Assembly: GCA_021776825.1 (NCBI GenBank)
Contig: JAJFFG010000034.1
Span: 49,325 to 113,324 of the forward strand
From: Planctomycetota bacterium
GTDB taxonomy: Bacteria > Planctomycetota > JAJSAM01 > JAJVHW01
Length of the DNA stretch: 64,000 bases
Reading direction: 5' to 3'
A model generated the notes under the pieces. That model was not told the origin of the DNA. It did no database searches and was given only the letters and a program-made list of their open reading frames with translations. The translations under genes were made by a program, and so were the position numbers. Below are positions 45,785 to 55,026 of this stretch, one piece after another; positions within the stretch are counted from its first letter, which is position 1; every line of letters starts with the position of its first letter.

Positions 45785-46918
45785 ATGAAGAACCTGCTGT
45801 TCGCGGGGGCTGTGCTGGGGCTTTGCCTCACCGTCACCCCGCTCACCGCCTCCGCTCAGGAGGGCCCCGGCGAGGGCGCCACGACCGCCGAGTCCGCCGA
45901 GGCGAACTCGATCCAGTGGATCGACGGATGGAGCGAGGGCAAGGCGGCCGCTGCGAAGAGCGGCAGGCTGATGCTCGTCTACGTGCATCGCACGTCGCCC
46001 CCGTGACCCCCCTGCATCCAATTGGAGAAGAGTGTCTTCTCCACCGAAGCTAGCAAGGCAATCAGTGATGAGTACCTCGCCGTCCGTCTGACCGGCGGCC
46101 GCGACATCACCCCCGAGGTCCAGGACTTCATGGGGAAGTACAGCGTCCGGGGCTACCCGACCATCTTCGTGATGAACGCCGATGGTCACGTCGTGAACGG
46201 CCGCGTCGGTCGCACGGCTGAGGGCATGCTCAAGGCCCTCGCCGATGGCGAGAAGGCCGAGGTCGAGTACAGGGAGCTGAAGGGCAAGGAGGACGCTGCC
46301 TCCAAGACGAAGCTCGCCCGCCTGCTCATCGACCGCGCACTCCAGGAAGAGGCCGAGGAGCTCCTCGAGGAGCTCGCCGAGACCGCCCCTTCTGCCGACG
46401 TGCACGAGGCGCTCGCGTACCTGTACCGCAAGCAGCAGGACCCCGACGCCGAGACCGAGAAGCTCCAGGAGATGCTCGGGCTCTACCCGAAGGCGGACAA
46501 GCGCAACTCATGGCGCATCCGTCTGGCGTTCCTGCCGATGGAGTCGGCGGACCGCGCGAGCGGTCCAGAGATCGGTGCGGCGGTGATCACGTCGCTCGGC
46601 GAGTTGTCGGCGGAGTTCGAGAAGGGCGGCGACACGAACACAGCCGCCGAGGTCCGCGAGACCATGGCCCGGCTCAGCATGATGATCGGGAAGGCCGACG
46701 AGGCCGTCCAGCACATCGACTGGGTCCTCGCGAACGCGAAGGACTCCGAGTACGCCCCGAAGTGCCTGATGCACCGCGCCAACGTCAAGTGGCGTGCGAA
46801 GGACTTCGAGGGCTGCAAGGGCGTCTTGGAGCAGATCCTCGAGGACTACCCCGAGAGCGAAGACGCGAAGCGTGCCCCCGGCGGCATCAAGAACTGCGAG
46901 AAGCAGATGGGCGGCTAA
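45785..46918 (+). CDS. Thioredoxin-fold selenoprotein (in-frame UGA = selenocysteine, U-P-P-C)
   Basis: A 377-residue exported protein interrupted by one in-frame TGA at 46004-46006 (residue 74). Before it are a signal peptide (LLFAGAVLGLCLTVTPLTASAQ) and the thioredoxin-like start SGRLMLVYVHRTSPP. Directly after come PPC and IQLEKSVFSTEAS, then DEYLAVRLTGG and VRGYPTIFVMN with the cis-Pro. Reading UGA as Sec gives U-P-P-C at the exact redox-site position of the CxxC motif, and the frame stays open for 303 more codons. A SECIS-like hairpin follows at the correct distance. Residues 170-370 are TPR-like. The protein is probably a periplasmic thiol oxidoreductase. A sequencing error or pseudogene is the alternative, but the hairpin and redox position argue against it. 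Confidence 0.85.
46004..46042 (+). promoter_or_regulatory. Bacterial SECIS element
   Basis: The UGA (46004-46006) is followed after 17 nt by GGAGAAG (46024-46030), a 5-nt loop AGTGT (46031-46035) and CTTCTCC (46036-46042), a perfect 7-bp stem. The UGA-to-loop distance is 24 nt and a G is the second loop base. Both fit the published bacterial SECIS consensus (16-37 nt, G among the first two loop bases). Confidence 0.85.
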
Positions 46919-46957
46919 CGCCGCGACCTCTGCGACCTCGCATCAGCGAGATCCACA

Positions 46958-46985
46958 CGGGCCCCGGAGGCGACTCCGGGGCCCG
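46958..46985 (+). terminator. Strong hairpin terminator after the selenoprotein gene
   Basis: CGGGCCCCGGAG pairs perfectly with CTCCGGGGCCCG (12 bp) across a GCGA tetraloop, 40 bp past the stop. The tail is CTTCCGTT, only weakly T-rich. Confidence 0.75.
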
Positions 46986-47170
46986 CTTCCGTTGGCGAGC
47001 GTCCCGACGCCCGCGCCGAGTCTGCGACCCGGCACCGCCCGAGCCCCCGGCGCTGTTCCTCACTCGCCCGGAAATCCTCTACGCGCGGCGCCGCTCTCGC
47101 CTAGCGTCGGCGCCCCTTCGCGCAGGCAGCGCCGGTCCGCCGGCCGCCGCCGACCGCGACTCTCGCCCGT

Positions 47171-47249
<79 letters not shown>

Positions 47250-47513
47250 CATAAGTCCATGGGCACGAGCGACTTACGGCGATCGCGCGAGCGCGTTTCG
47301 GGACCCTCGGATTGGCCCGAATCCGGCTACCGCTGCACTACCGCTGCACATTGACACGCGCCGCGGCGCCGGCGCGCTCCGGGCAGGGACGGAGCTGGGC
47401 GCGACGATCGCGTTCAGGGTGCGTGCACGGGCCGCTCGTTGGCGGACAATTGCGAATCCTCCCCCAACGCCTGAACCCCGGACCACCCCGGCCGGGCACT
47501 TGTGGGTGAGACC

Positions 47514-47699
47514 ATGCCCGAGGCCACACGTCCCGTCGACCCGCAGGAACTGCTTTCGCAAGTCGCGCCCCTCCGTGCACTGGCGCGTCGGCTGATTTTC
47601 GACGCGAGTCATGCTGACGATGTCGTTCAACAGGCGCTCGTCGTCGCGCTTGAACGTTCCTTCGCTACAACCTCTTCTACTTCCTTCCATACGCTCTGA
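47514..47699 (+). pseudogene. ECF-type sigma factor fragment
   Basis: A 61-codon frame beginning MPEATRPVDPQELLSQVAPL and continuing ALARRLIFDASHADDVVQQALVVALE in segments matches sigma-70 region 2. It ends soon after in unrelated sequence, with no region 4. It is a remnant, cut short in region 2. Confidence 0.6.
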
Positions 47700-47843
47700 C
47701 TGTGCTGACATCTGCGCCTCCTTCCTGAGGCGGACTGCCCGGCGCTACGTCATCTCAACAGGACAGGTTTTTGTGCCACCGAACATGCAGTCGAACTGGT
47801 CGCGGACAATCGCGCCGTCACCGCGGCGGCGCGAGGATTCACC

Positions 47844-47872
47844 TTGACACGGTACCTACCTACTAGTAGGTT
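47844..47872 (+). promoter_or_regulatory. Promoter and operator of the TetR gene
   Basis: A consensus -35 TTGACA (47844-47849) and -10-like TAGGTT (47867-47872) are 17 bp apart. The perfect palindrome ACCTACTAGTAGGT (47858-47871) lies between and over the -10, so repressor binding would block the promoter. The TetR ATG is at 47880, suggesting a very short leader. Confidence 0.75.
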
Positions 47873-47879
47873 GCTAGGC

Positions 47880-48452
47880 ATGTCACGCAAGGACACGGCC
47901 GACCGCCTGCTCGACGTCGCCGAGACGCTCGTCCAGCGTCGCGGCTTCAACGCCTTCAGCTACCGCGACCTCGCGGCGGCCGTCGGCGTCAAGACGGCGA
48001 GCATCCACTACCACTTCCCAGCAAAGGCCGACCTAGGGCGCGCGCTCATGACCCGGTACACGGAGCGGCTTGAGTCCGCGCTGGCGGGCCTCACCGCCTC
48101 CGCACCGGGAGCCCGCAACCGGCTCGAGGGCTTCGTCGCCATGTACAGGGACACGGTGGCGGCCGGCGACCGGATCTGCCTCTGCGGCTCGATGGCTGCC
48201 GATGTCGAGACGCTGCCAGACGATCTTCGCAGCGCCATCCGGAACTACCTCGAGCGCAGTGCGGACTGGGTCAGCGGCGTCATCCGGGCCGGGCGTGAAG
48301 CCGGCGAGCTCGATCCGCGGACGGACGAGCGCACGATCGCATCGATGCTGGTCTCGAGTCTGCAGGGCGCGCTGCTCCAGGCGCGGGCGATGCGCAGCCC
48401 GGAGCCGATCGAGCTCGTCGAGCGGGCGCTGGCCGCGCTCCTCACCACCTAG
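47880..48452 (+). CDS. TetR-family transcriptional regulator
   Basis: A 190-aa repressor. The N-terminal HTH reads [20 protein letters not shown], then [27 protein letters not shown], a standard TetR DNA-binding domain. The ligand domain has cysteines in [12 protein letters not shown] and resembles regulators of SDR/redox genes. It starts at ATG 47880, right after its own palindromic operator, so autoregulation is likely. The adjacent SDR gene has a related operator and is the probable target. Confidence 0.9.
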   Translation: MSRKDTADRLLDVAETLVQRRGFNAFSYRDLAAAVGVKTASIHYHFPAKADLGRALMTRYTERLESALAGLTASAPGARNRLEGFVAMYRDTVAAGDRICLCGSMAADVETLPDDLRSAIRNYLERSADWVSGVIRAGREAGELDPRTDERTIASMLVSSLQGALLQARAMRSPEPIELVERALAALLTT

Positions 48453-48498
48453 ATCCCTCGCGGAGAGGGACAGGCCCTCCCCGCACACACACTCATCC

Positions 48499-48516
48499 AC
48501 CTATCGATGCATAGGT
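48499..48516 (+). promoter_or_regulatory. Second TetR operator, upstream of the SDR gene
   Basis: ACCTAT-CGATGC-ATAGGT shares the ACCTA/TAGGT half-sites of the 47858-47871 operator, with wider spacing. It is 18 bp before the SDR start, so one regulator could control both genes. Confidence 0.6.
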
Positions 48517-48534
48517 AGTTCAAGGAGCACGAAC

Positions 48535-49302
48535 ATGACCAAAACACGGAACCAGACAGCCCTGATCGTTGGCGGATCGAGCGGCATCGGCGCGGCCACC
48601 GCGCGGCGACTCCTCGCCCGCGGCCACCGCGTCGAGATCGTCGGGAGGAGGCGGGACAAGCTCGAGACCGCAGTCGCAGAGCTGCGCAAGCTCGGCGACG
48701 TCGAGCCGGTCCGGGCCGATCTTCGGGAGGAGGCCGACGTCGCCGACCTCGCGGCCCGGATCGCGGCGTCGGACGCGCACTACACAACACTCGTGAACGC
48801 GGCCGGCACATTCAACCCGAAGCCGTTCCTCGACCACGGGCTCGCCGACTACGACGCGTACCACGACGTCAACCGCGCGACATTCCGCGTCACGCAAGCC
48901 GTCGCCCGCAACATGCACGAGCACGGCGGCGGCGCGATCGTGAACGTCGGTTCCATGTGGGCCAAGCAGGCCGTCAAGGCAACCCCGTCGTCCGCGTACT
49001 CCATGGCGAAGGCCGGCCTGCACGCACTCACGCAACACCTCGCGATGGAGCTCGCGGACTCCAGGATCCGCGTGAACGCTGTCTCGCCCGCCGTGGTCGT
49101 GACACCGATCTACGAGGCGTTCATCGAACCCGCGCAGGTCGAAGCGACGCTCGCGGGCTTCAACGGCTTCCATCCCATCGGCCGCGTCGGGCGGGCCGAC
49201 GACGTCGCGGCGGTCGTGGACTTCCTGCTCTCCGACGAGGCCGGCTGGGTGACTGGATCGATCTGGGACGTCGATGGCGGGGTGATGGCAGGACGCAACT
49301 AG
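48535..49302 (+). CDS. Short-chain dehydrogenase/reductase
   Basis: A 255-aa SDR. The cofactor motif [17 protein letters not shown] is at the N terminus; RR in [10 protein letters not shown] suggests NADP(H) preference. The catalytic set is present: NAAG in [11 protein letters not shown], Ser in [11 protein letters not shown] and YxxxK in [11 protein letters not shown]. The C terminus has the usual [10 protein letters not shown]. Substrate unknown. ATG 48535 has AAGGAG upstream. It follows the TetR gene and a matching operator within the island. Confidence 0.92.
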   Translation: MTKTRNQTALIVGGSSGIGAATARRLLARGHRVEIVGRRRDKLETAVAELRKLGDVEPVRADLREEADVADLAARIAASDAHYTTLVNAAGTFNPKPFLDHGLADYDAYHDVNRATFRVTQAVARNMHEHGGGAIVNVGSMWAKQAVKATPSSAYSMAKAGLHALTQHLAMELADSRIRVNAVSPAVVVTPIYEAFIEPAQVEATLAGFNGFHPIGRVGRADDVAAVVDFLLSDEAGWVTGSIWDVDGGVMAGRN

Positions 49303-49492
49303 CAGCCGCGCCGCAGGTCACGAACGCCTGTAACTTCCGCGCACGCTTCCGTCATAGAGATGCGGACACGCCCGGCGTGCCCGCTGCCCACCAGACAGGG
49401 CGCAATTCACGCGGACGGCGAACGCGCAGCCGCACCGGCGGTTCAGATCAGATCACGGCGCCCGACAGGCGTCCAACAGAAGGACCAGAACG

Positions 49493-50725
49493 ATGAGAAC
49501 AGCAGTTACGGCAGCCGTCGGGGGCGCGACATTGCTCGCCGCACTCGCAGGGACGTTGATGTGGGGGGCGCAGTCCACGGCCGACGACGAGGCGCGGGCG
49601 CGGGAGGACGCGCGGGCACAGGTGACCGTCGGACTGACCGACCGCACGACTGAGCTCGAGCGGGAGCTCGCGAGCGAGAAGCGTCGTACCCAGCAGGCCG
49701 AGCGCGATGCGACGGAGCTACGGAAGGCAGTCGAGGCGGCCACGGCCGAGCTCGCGACGGCAACCGAGCAGCTGGCCACGGCCGAGGCGGAGCCCCCGGC
49801 AGGCGCGACCCGCAACTACCCCGCCTTTCGCCCGGCGGGTCTCGAAGAGGCCCTGGCAGGCATCGACTGGGAGGTCGTCGCGACGAGCATGTCGAACCTG
49901 CCACCGCTGATCGACGAGCTCGCCGGTGCTCTCGCGGAAGGACGCTCGAAGTCCGAGCTGCCGCCCGAGACGATCGGCGCGATCCAGCATCACAACGGGC
50001 CGATCCTCGCGGTGGCGATGAAGCTCGCGCAGAGCGGCCTCGCCGGGACGGAGGTCAACAGCGCGTTCACCCACCCGGGCTTCATGTCCAACGCGCTGGC
50101 CGCCACCCTCGATGCGCTGGAGATGCCACTCACGGCCGACCAACGGGCGGCGCTTGAACGCATCACGCTCGACTACTCGACGCGCGAGTCACAGCGCCTC
50201 GCGGCCTACGACGACTCGACGTACGTCATCGAGAAGTCCCTCGACGAGTCGCGCCTGAAGCGCGCGTACTTCACCGAGGTCTACAGCGTCCTGACGGACG
50301 AGCAGCACAACACGCTCCGCCCGGAGTCCGTGCGCGGACGCACGCAGCTCGACCTGTTCGGCGCTGGCCCCCTGTGGACGGGACGCGCCGGACCGGTTCT
50401 CGTCTCCGATCGAGACGAGCTCGCCGCGAAGGCCACCCGATGGGTGACTCGTCGAGGCGGCATCGCCGACGACCAGCAGGCCCGCGCGGAGGAGCTCATC
50501 GGCGCCTGGGTGGCGGATCTCCCCGAGCCGTTCATCGCCTGGGTGCCGGACGCTCTCGTGAACGCCGGAATGCTGCAGGTCGAGCACGTCGAAGACAGCG
50601 CGGCGCGCGTCGTGGCGCTCCTGCGGACGCTCGATGCGGAACTGGAGCTCGACGTGGACGGCCGGGATCGCCTGCGCGCGGTGCCGGGCACGATCGTCGT
50701 CTACTCGCGCCCGGACTCGGAGTAA
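49493..50725 (+). CDS. Exported coiled-coil protein, unknown
   Basis: A 410-aa protein with a hydrophobic N terminus (GATLLAALAGTLMWGA) acting as signal or anchor. Residues 40-110 form a Glu/Ala/Arg coiled coil (TTELERELASEKRRTQQAERD). The rest is helical and resembles nothing I can name; it has LTADQRAALERITLDYSTRES and LTDEQHNTLRPES, a pattern similar to the LTxEQ segments of heavy-metal-resistance/Spy-like proteins. Last gene of the island. Confidence 0.7.
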   Translation: MRTAVTAAVGGATLLAALAGTLMWGAQSTADDEARAREDARAQVTVGLTDRTTELERELASEKRRTQQAERDATELRKAVEAATAELATATEQLATAEAEPPAGATRNYPAFRPAGLEEALAGIDWEVVATSMSNLPPLIDELAGALAEGRSKSELPPETIGAIQHHNGPILAVAMKLAQSGLAGTEVNSAFTHPGFMSNALAATLDALEMPLTADQRAALERITLDYSTRESQRLAAYDDSTYVIEKSLDESRLKRAYFTEVYSVLTDEQHNTLRPESVRGRTQLDLFGAGPLWTGRAGPVLVSDRDELAAKATRWVTRRGGIADDQQARAEELIGAWVADLPEPFIAWVPDALVNAGMLQVEHVEDSAARVVALLRTLDAELELDVDGRDRLRAVPGTIVVYSRPDSE

Positions 50726-50995
50726 CCCCCAGTGTTTTCCCGAGACACAAACGGGCACTGAGCCCGAGGAGGAACCGGCTATGGAAACCGGGAAAGTGAA
50801 CAACTAACCCAACCTCTCGCCGGGCCGTCACGCTCTCCGGGGTTCTCCGCGGCGCAAGTTTTGCCTGAACGACGGGTGTCCCGCGCACGGCACAGAGTTG
50901 CTCTAGAGTTGCGGAACCACCGTCGTCTCCTGCGACACATGCGACGCATGCGACAGGTGCGACGGGGAGAACACGCTCGCGAGCCTGGCGGTCAC

Positions 50996-51045
<50 letters not shown>

Positions 51046-51329
51046 ATTCCCGCCGCGATGAACCGCGCGGGTGAGTCGAACCACGTTCGCGAACGGATGA
51101 GTCGGTTAGCGAGGCCTCGGCGAGGGTCGCTCGTCGTCACGTGTTCGCAGCGACCGCGAAGCCTGAGGTGGACGGCCTGTCCGATCAGATCGGGAGCTCC
51201 TCCGACATGCTCACGGAGGCAGAGGTGCATGACATGGTCGGCGACGTCTGGTCGGACCTCGGTGGCGCCGAGGGCCGACCGTGACTCATCGCGTCGTCCA
51301 TGCGGGCAGCTGGTAACCCATCCGCCAGG

Positions 51330-52181
51330 TCATTTCGCCAGCGACAGGAGATCCAAGTCTAGGAGATCGCTGCACCGGAGATCCGTCGCGGAGAGGTCGT
51401 CGAGCGAGCAGATCTGACCGTAGACCGGGCCGAATCGATTGGCGCCCGGTACGAGGCCAAGCCAGCGCTCCAGCAGATCGGGCCAGGTCTCGGACTCGAA
51501 TTCGGGATCATCTGGCCCTCGGATGAACCAGAACATCAACTCCACCTGTTCCGCGTTCCACGAAGGGGAGGCCTGAACGCGGATCTCGTCGAGACCCGCG
51601 AGGGCACGTCCCTCGTCACTGCCCTTGTCGTGCTTCTTCTTCAGGCGATCCTGCAGTTTTCCGGCGAAGCGAGTGAAGTCGTCGGGGTAGGCGAAGCGTG
51701 ATCGCTTGCGGGCGAGCGCCCAGGCGAACCGCCGCGCGGCGTCGTCCGAACTACAACCGGACACTCTCGTCCAGCCAGCAACCACTGGCTTCTCCAGCGT
51801 CATCACCCGATCGAGATCCGCCACCAGCTGCCGGTCGGCGACTCCTGGTACGAACGCGTAGCCGGGACGGCGCCCACGTTCAACCTCGTGGAGTCGCGCC
51901 TCGTCGACTTCGACAAGCGGAGCCACCTCGACATATGGGCGCTCGCCGCACGAGCGGACGATGTCACATGTCTGAGTCAGAACGACCACGCCGGCGACGG
52001 GCTTCTCGACGAGGTCTACGCCGAGTGCGGCCGCCTCCCTCGCGGCAGTCGTGACTGGGCCATCAGGGTCGATCCGGTGCACGAACCAGTGCTCCCCAAG
52101 GGAGCAGTCGCCCTGCCGCCACTCGCGCATGGCCGCATCGACTCTGCGGACCAGGTCTTCCCGTTCGGCTCCGTCGGGCAC
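51330..52181 (-). CDS. Third gene of the TIGR04255 cassette, QTCDIV-motif protein
   Basis: A 283-aa cytoplasmic protein with no named family that I can assign. It has the motif VVVLTQTCDIVRS followed by YVEVAPLVEVDE near residues 65-95; similar 'Q-x-C-D-I-V ... E-V-A-P' proteins are common in accessory regions. The middle is basic (LARKRSRFAYPDDFTRFAGKL, RLKKKHDKG), and the C terminus is acidic (DDLSATDLRCSDLLDLD). GTG start shares one base with the upstream stop (TAGTG). Conserved Cys and Asp could be catalytic; that is inference. Confidence 0.75.
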   Translation of the reverse strand: MPDGAEREDLVRRVDAAMREWRQGDCSLGEHWFVHRIDPDGPVTTAAREAAALGVDLVEKPVAGVVVLTQTCDIVRSCGERPYVEVAPLVEVDEARLHEVERGRRPGYAFVPGVADRQLVADLDRVMTLEKPVVAGWTRVSGCSSDDAARRFAWALARKRSRFAYPDDFTRFAGKLQDRLKKKHDKGSDEGRALAGLDEIRVQASPSWNAEQVELMFWFIRGPDDPEFESETWPDLLERWLGLVPGANRFGPVYGQICSLDDLSATDLRCSDLLDLDLLSLAK

Positions 52182-52891
52182 TACTCACGAACTCGGGCTG
52201 TCCGAGCTCCTCGAGCCTTGCCTGGCTCTCGGTGAATTCGGTCGGTGAGCGCATCGACGAGTTCGGCGGGTCGTGCAGGAAACTTGGCCCTGGCAGCGCC
52301 GATTCCGGCTGGGGCCACGAGCCGACGCTCTGAAGCCTCGCCGCGACCGAGGAGTGCGATGGTCTCTTCGAAGCGCTGCTCCGCGAGGAGGTCCAGCGCG
52401 ACTTCCCCGCTCTCGACGGCTGTCAAGAGGAGCGTTCGGTTCGCTCGTGCGCTGCCACGATCGACCTCGTGGAGCACTGCGAGCATCCGTCCTAGGCGCT
52501 CGTGGTTCGTGGACGAGACAGGCTTGCCACCTGCCCAGAAGTGAAGGCTCCGACGAGCAACACCGAGCGCACGCGACAGCTGCTCCCAAGTCAGCCCCGA
52601 GAGCCGGCGGATCGTCATCAGGACTGCGGCAGGCGTCTCGAATCGTGCACGCTGAGGAGTCGGCGAGAACGACGACTCCTTGGTGACGCTCAAACCAGCG
52701 TTCGACGAGTTGTGGGCGCTAGTGGAGGTCTCGTGCGTGCCCATCCACAGCGTGTCGGCGCTCGCGCTGGAGGTGCCCGAGAGACCCATCGCGCCTGCCA
52801 CGATGATGACGAGAGGTAACGCCTGAGCCCGCATTGCGCCCACGGCGGAAGTGCCGAGAGTCGCCTGGTCGCGATCAAGCACGATGGTCAC
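52181..52891 (-). CDS. Second gene of the cassette: membrane segment plus HTH domain
   Basis: A 236-aa protein. Near the N terminus is one hydrophobic stretch (AQALPLVIIVAGAMGLSG), then an 80-residue low-complexity Ser/Thr linker, then an XRE-like helix-turn-helix (AAVLMTIRRLSGLTWEQLSRA, LGVARRSLHFWAGGKPVS). The C-terminal part is helical (VALDLLAEQRFEETIALLG). A membrane-tethered DNA-binding regulator or sensor fits. GTG start overlaps the upstream TIGR04255 stop (GTGA), so expression is coupled. Confidence 0.75.
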   Translation of the reverse strand: MTIVLDRDQATLGTSAVGAMRAQALPLVIIVAGAMGLSGTSSASADTLWMGTHETSTSAHNSSNAGLSVTKESSFSPTPQRARFETPAAVLMTIRRLSGLTWEQLSRALGVARRSLHFWAGGKPVSSTNHERLGRMLAVLHEVDRGSARANRTLLLTAVESGEVALDLLAEQRFEETIALLGRGEASERRLVAPAGIGAARAKFPARPAELVDALTDRIHREPGKARGARTARVRE

Positions 52892-53685
52892 GCCTCACCC
52901 CCATACCGGCGAATGAACTCCCCCGTGACCGCCCATCGGAACAGCTTGTAGTTGGCCTCCGCGAGTTCCCGCGCGCGTGCGAGGATGACGACGGAATCGA
53001 ACGGCTGCTGCTTCTGTTCGAAAGCGTCCAGATCGAGAACCCAACTTGGATCGGCCACGGGCTCGATAGCCAACGGATCGATGGTGCTCCCACCTGGGAT
53101 CATGCCCCAGCGGGCCCTGATCTGCCCATCCTCGGAGATTGAGAACACGCTTTCGCAGACTGCCACGTGAGCGCGACGCCCCAGAGGCGACGACAGGACG
53201 CCAGCTACCTCTTCTCTGATCATCGTTCTGATGTCGCCGGCGTCGGCGTTCTCGACGCGGTCGATGTACCGAATGCCGATCCGCGAACACACCTTGGGAT
53301 CGAGGTGCTCCGCCGCCGCGTTGACGATCTGCTCCAGCCTGCCGAGGAAGTCGCCACGACTTCGGTATGCGGTCGTCTCCAGCGCGACGAACTCGGTGGA
53401 CAGGCTCACCCGCCAATTCTCCTCCAAGTCGTGGAAGCGCCAGGCGGTGTTCTCTTTGGTCTGGACCGGGCCCTTCATGCTGAACGTGACGCTCTGGCTC
53501 TGCTCGGCCCGCAGGACTGGATAGTCGGTCCGGATCGCCTCCTGGAACGAGGCGATGAACTCCTGCTTCTCGATGGATGCGATGACCGGGAAGCGCAGCT
53601 GGGCGACGACGCGGATGAGCGGCGCCCTGGCCAGGGAGACCTCGGGAGGGATCGGCTCGCTGAACGGGTCGGAAGGGGGTGTCAC
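52888..53685 (-). CDS. TIGR04255 family protein, first gene of the cassette
   Basis: A 265-aa protein matching the sporadically distributed TIGR04255 family: APLIRVVAQLRFPVI near the N terminus, then RFHDLEENWRVSLSTEFVALETTAYRSR in pieces (WRVSLSTEFVALET, YRSRGDFLGRLEQI), and VCSRIGIRYIDRVENADA. The family has no known biochemical role and is often found in accessory and defence-like regions. GTG 53685 has GGAGCAACC upstream. It heads a three-gene overlapping operon next to a DNA methyltransferase. Confidence 0.8.
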   Translation of the reverse strand: MTPPSDPFSEPIPPEVSLARAPLIRVVAQLRFPVIASIEKQEFIASFQEAIRTDYPVLRAEQSQSVTFSMKGPVQTKENTAWRFHDLEENWRVSLSTEFVALETTAYRSRGDFLGRLEQIVNAAAEHLDPKVCSRIGIRYIDRVENADAGDIRTMIREEVAGVLSSPLGRRAHVAVCESVFSISEDGQIRARWGMIPGGSTIDPLAIEPVADPSWVLDLDAFEQKQQPFDSVVILARARELAEANYKLFRWAVTGEFIRRYGGEA

Positions 53686-53763
53686 GTCGGTGGTTGCTCC
53701 TCAGTTCGGGGGCGCGGTTGCGGCACTTCTAGCCTCCGATCACGATGCACACAGTAGTCTAAT

Positions 53764-53781
53764 ACAGTGACAGATAACTGT
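53764..53781 (-). promoter_or_regulatory. Inverted repeat in the cassette promoter region
   Basis: ACAGT and ACTGT arms are separated by 8 bp in an AT-richer stretch (53741-53800), 79-96 bp upstream of the TIGR04255 start. More ACAGT copies lie around it (53741, 53797). It is a candidate operator for the cassette's own HTH protein. Confidence 0.45.
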
Positions 53782-53819
53782 GAAGTACAGTGTGAAGTTC
53801 GGAGTTCTCCCTCGGATTC

Positions 53820-54089
53820 TTGAGCCTGACAGCGCTCGACCGGCCTCACGTGCGGAGAATCGAGCTTCTGTGGGCGACTTCGCCAACCACGGTGGCAACA
53901 GTCGCTCGATCGCAGGCGTACCTGACCGATCGTATTGGCAACTTCGCCGAGCTGGAGCCGTACCTGGACCTGTGGTCTGCCGTGCCCTGCGAGAACGGCG
54001 TCCTCGAGATCGTGGTCGTCGAGCACGACGCTGAGAGCTTCGATGTTCCCAGGATCGAGAAGGGCACCGACGGGCGAGCCCTCCGCTAG
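53820..54089 (+). CDS. Possible short gene or gene remnant, 89 aa
   Basis: An open frame on the strand opposite the cassette and the methyltransferase, with sequence of ordinary protein character (RIGNFAELEPYLDLWSAV, VLEIVVVEHDAES). It overlaps the methyltransferase stop by four bases. I find no recognisable family and no Shine-Dalgarno. It could be the 3' end of a lost gene in this eroded region. Confidence 0.3.
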   Translation: MSLTALDRPHVRRIELLWATSPTTVATVARSQAYLTDRIGNFAELEPYLDLWSAVPCENGVLEIVVVEHDAESFDVPRIEKGTDGRALR

Positions 54090-55003
54090 TCGCCGAGGTC
54101 GAGGACGTCCGTGTTGGCGTGGTGCGCGAGCTCGTCCGACCGCAGCCGTTCAGCGACCACATCTGGGAAGTCGAGCTCCATCCCGATCCAGCGGCGCCCC
54201 TTCGCTTCGCTGACAGCGAACGTGGTTCCGCTTCCGCCGAAGGGGTCCATCACGACGTCACCGGGCTCAGTCGACATCTCGACGACCCGATCGAGCAGCT
54301 TCGTAGAGAGTGCATTCGCCTTGCGCTTGCCTGACTTGAACTTCGCGTGCCGCACGGGAGGGATGTCCGTCCAGACATCCTTCAGCGTGATGCCCTTGGG
54401 GTTCAGGGCCTTGCGGTGTCCGCCGTAGTCCTTGACGTCGCCCCCGCAATGCCGACAGACGGCGATCGGCGTGCGGATACGCCGGAACGTCTTGGGCTTG
54501 CCCTTGGTGTAGTAGAGCAGGCTGTAGTGGCTGGGATGCAGGCGACCGGCGATGGGCAGGCAGGCGCTGATCGACACCGCGATCCAGTGTCGGAAGAGCA
54601 TGTCGGTCTGTTGCCCGATGAAGTGCCCAAGCTCGACGTTCCACTTGGGGAGGTTGTAGAGAAACAGCGCCCCTCCAGGCTTGAGCACGCGGACGCACTC
54701 GGCCAGCCAGGTTCGGCACCACTCGAGGTACTCCTCGTCTCGGAGGCTGTCGTTCGTCCGTCTCCCGTACTTCTTCCCGAGGTTGAACGGAGGGTCCGCG
54801 AACACGGTGTCGATGCTCTCGCTCGCGATCCGTGGGAGCGTGGCCATGCAGTCGCCGCCAAACAGCGCGCCGTGGCTCGTGGAGAAGCTCGGCTCGACGG
54901 GCTCGGCGCCATCGGCCCAGAACCCGTCGAGGGCCATCTGCTTGCTGTCCCAGCGGAATGCGGTCTGGCACGGCTGCGCGAGTTCTGTATCAGCTACTTC
55001 CAT
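54086..55003 (-). CDS. DNA methyltransferase (N6-adenine/N4-cytosine, beta-type order)
   Basis: A 305-aa methyltransferase. Catalytic motif IV DPPF comes first (VFADPPFNLGKKY, near residue 70), and the AdoMet motif I comes later (VMDPFGGSGTTFAVSEA, near residue 260), so the order is permuted as in beta-class enzymes. The middle target-recognition part contains a CxxC/H-like segment (VCRHCGGDVKDYGGH). A restriction partner is expected but only a nuclease-like remnant is found just upstream, so it may now be an orphan. ATG 55003. Confidence 0.9.
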   Translation of the reverse strand: MEVADTELAQPCQTAFRWDSKQMALDGFWADGAEPVEPSFSTSHGALFGGDCMATLPRIASESIDTVFADPPFNLGKKYGRRTNDSLRDEEYLEWCRTWLAECVRVLKPGGALFLYNLPKWNVELGHFIGQQTDMLFRHWIAVSISACLPIAGRLHPSHYSLLYYTKGKPKTFRRIRTPIAVCRHCGGDVKDYGGHRKALNPKGITLKDVWTDIPPVRHAKFKSGKRKANALSTKLLDRVVEMSTEPGDVVMDPFGGSGTTFAVSEAKGRRWIGMELDFPDVVAERLRSDELAHHANTDVLDLGD

Positions 55004-55026
55004 CGTGGGACGACGCTCCTTGCACG

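Noticed and set aside
51141..51284. A 47-codon frame just outside the island.
   Set aside because: No ribosome-binding site, no family features, too short to support.
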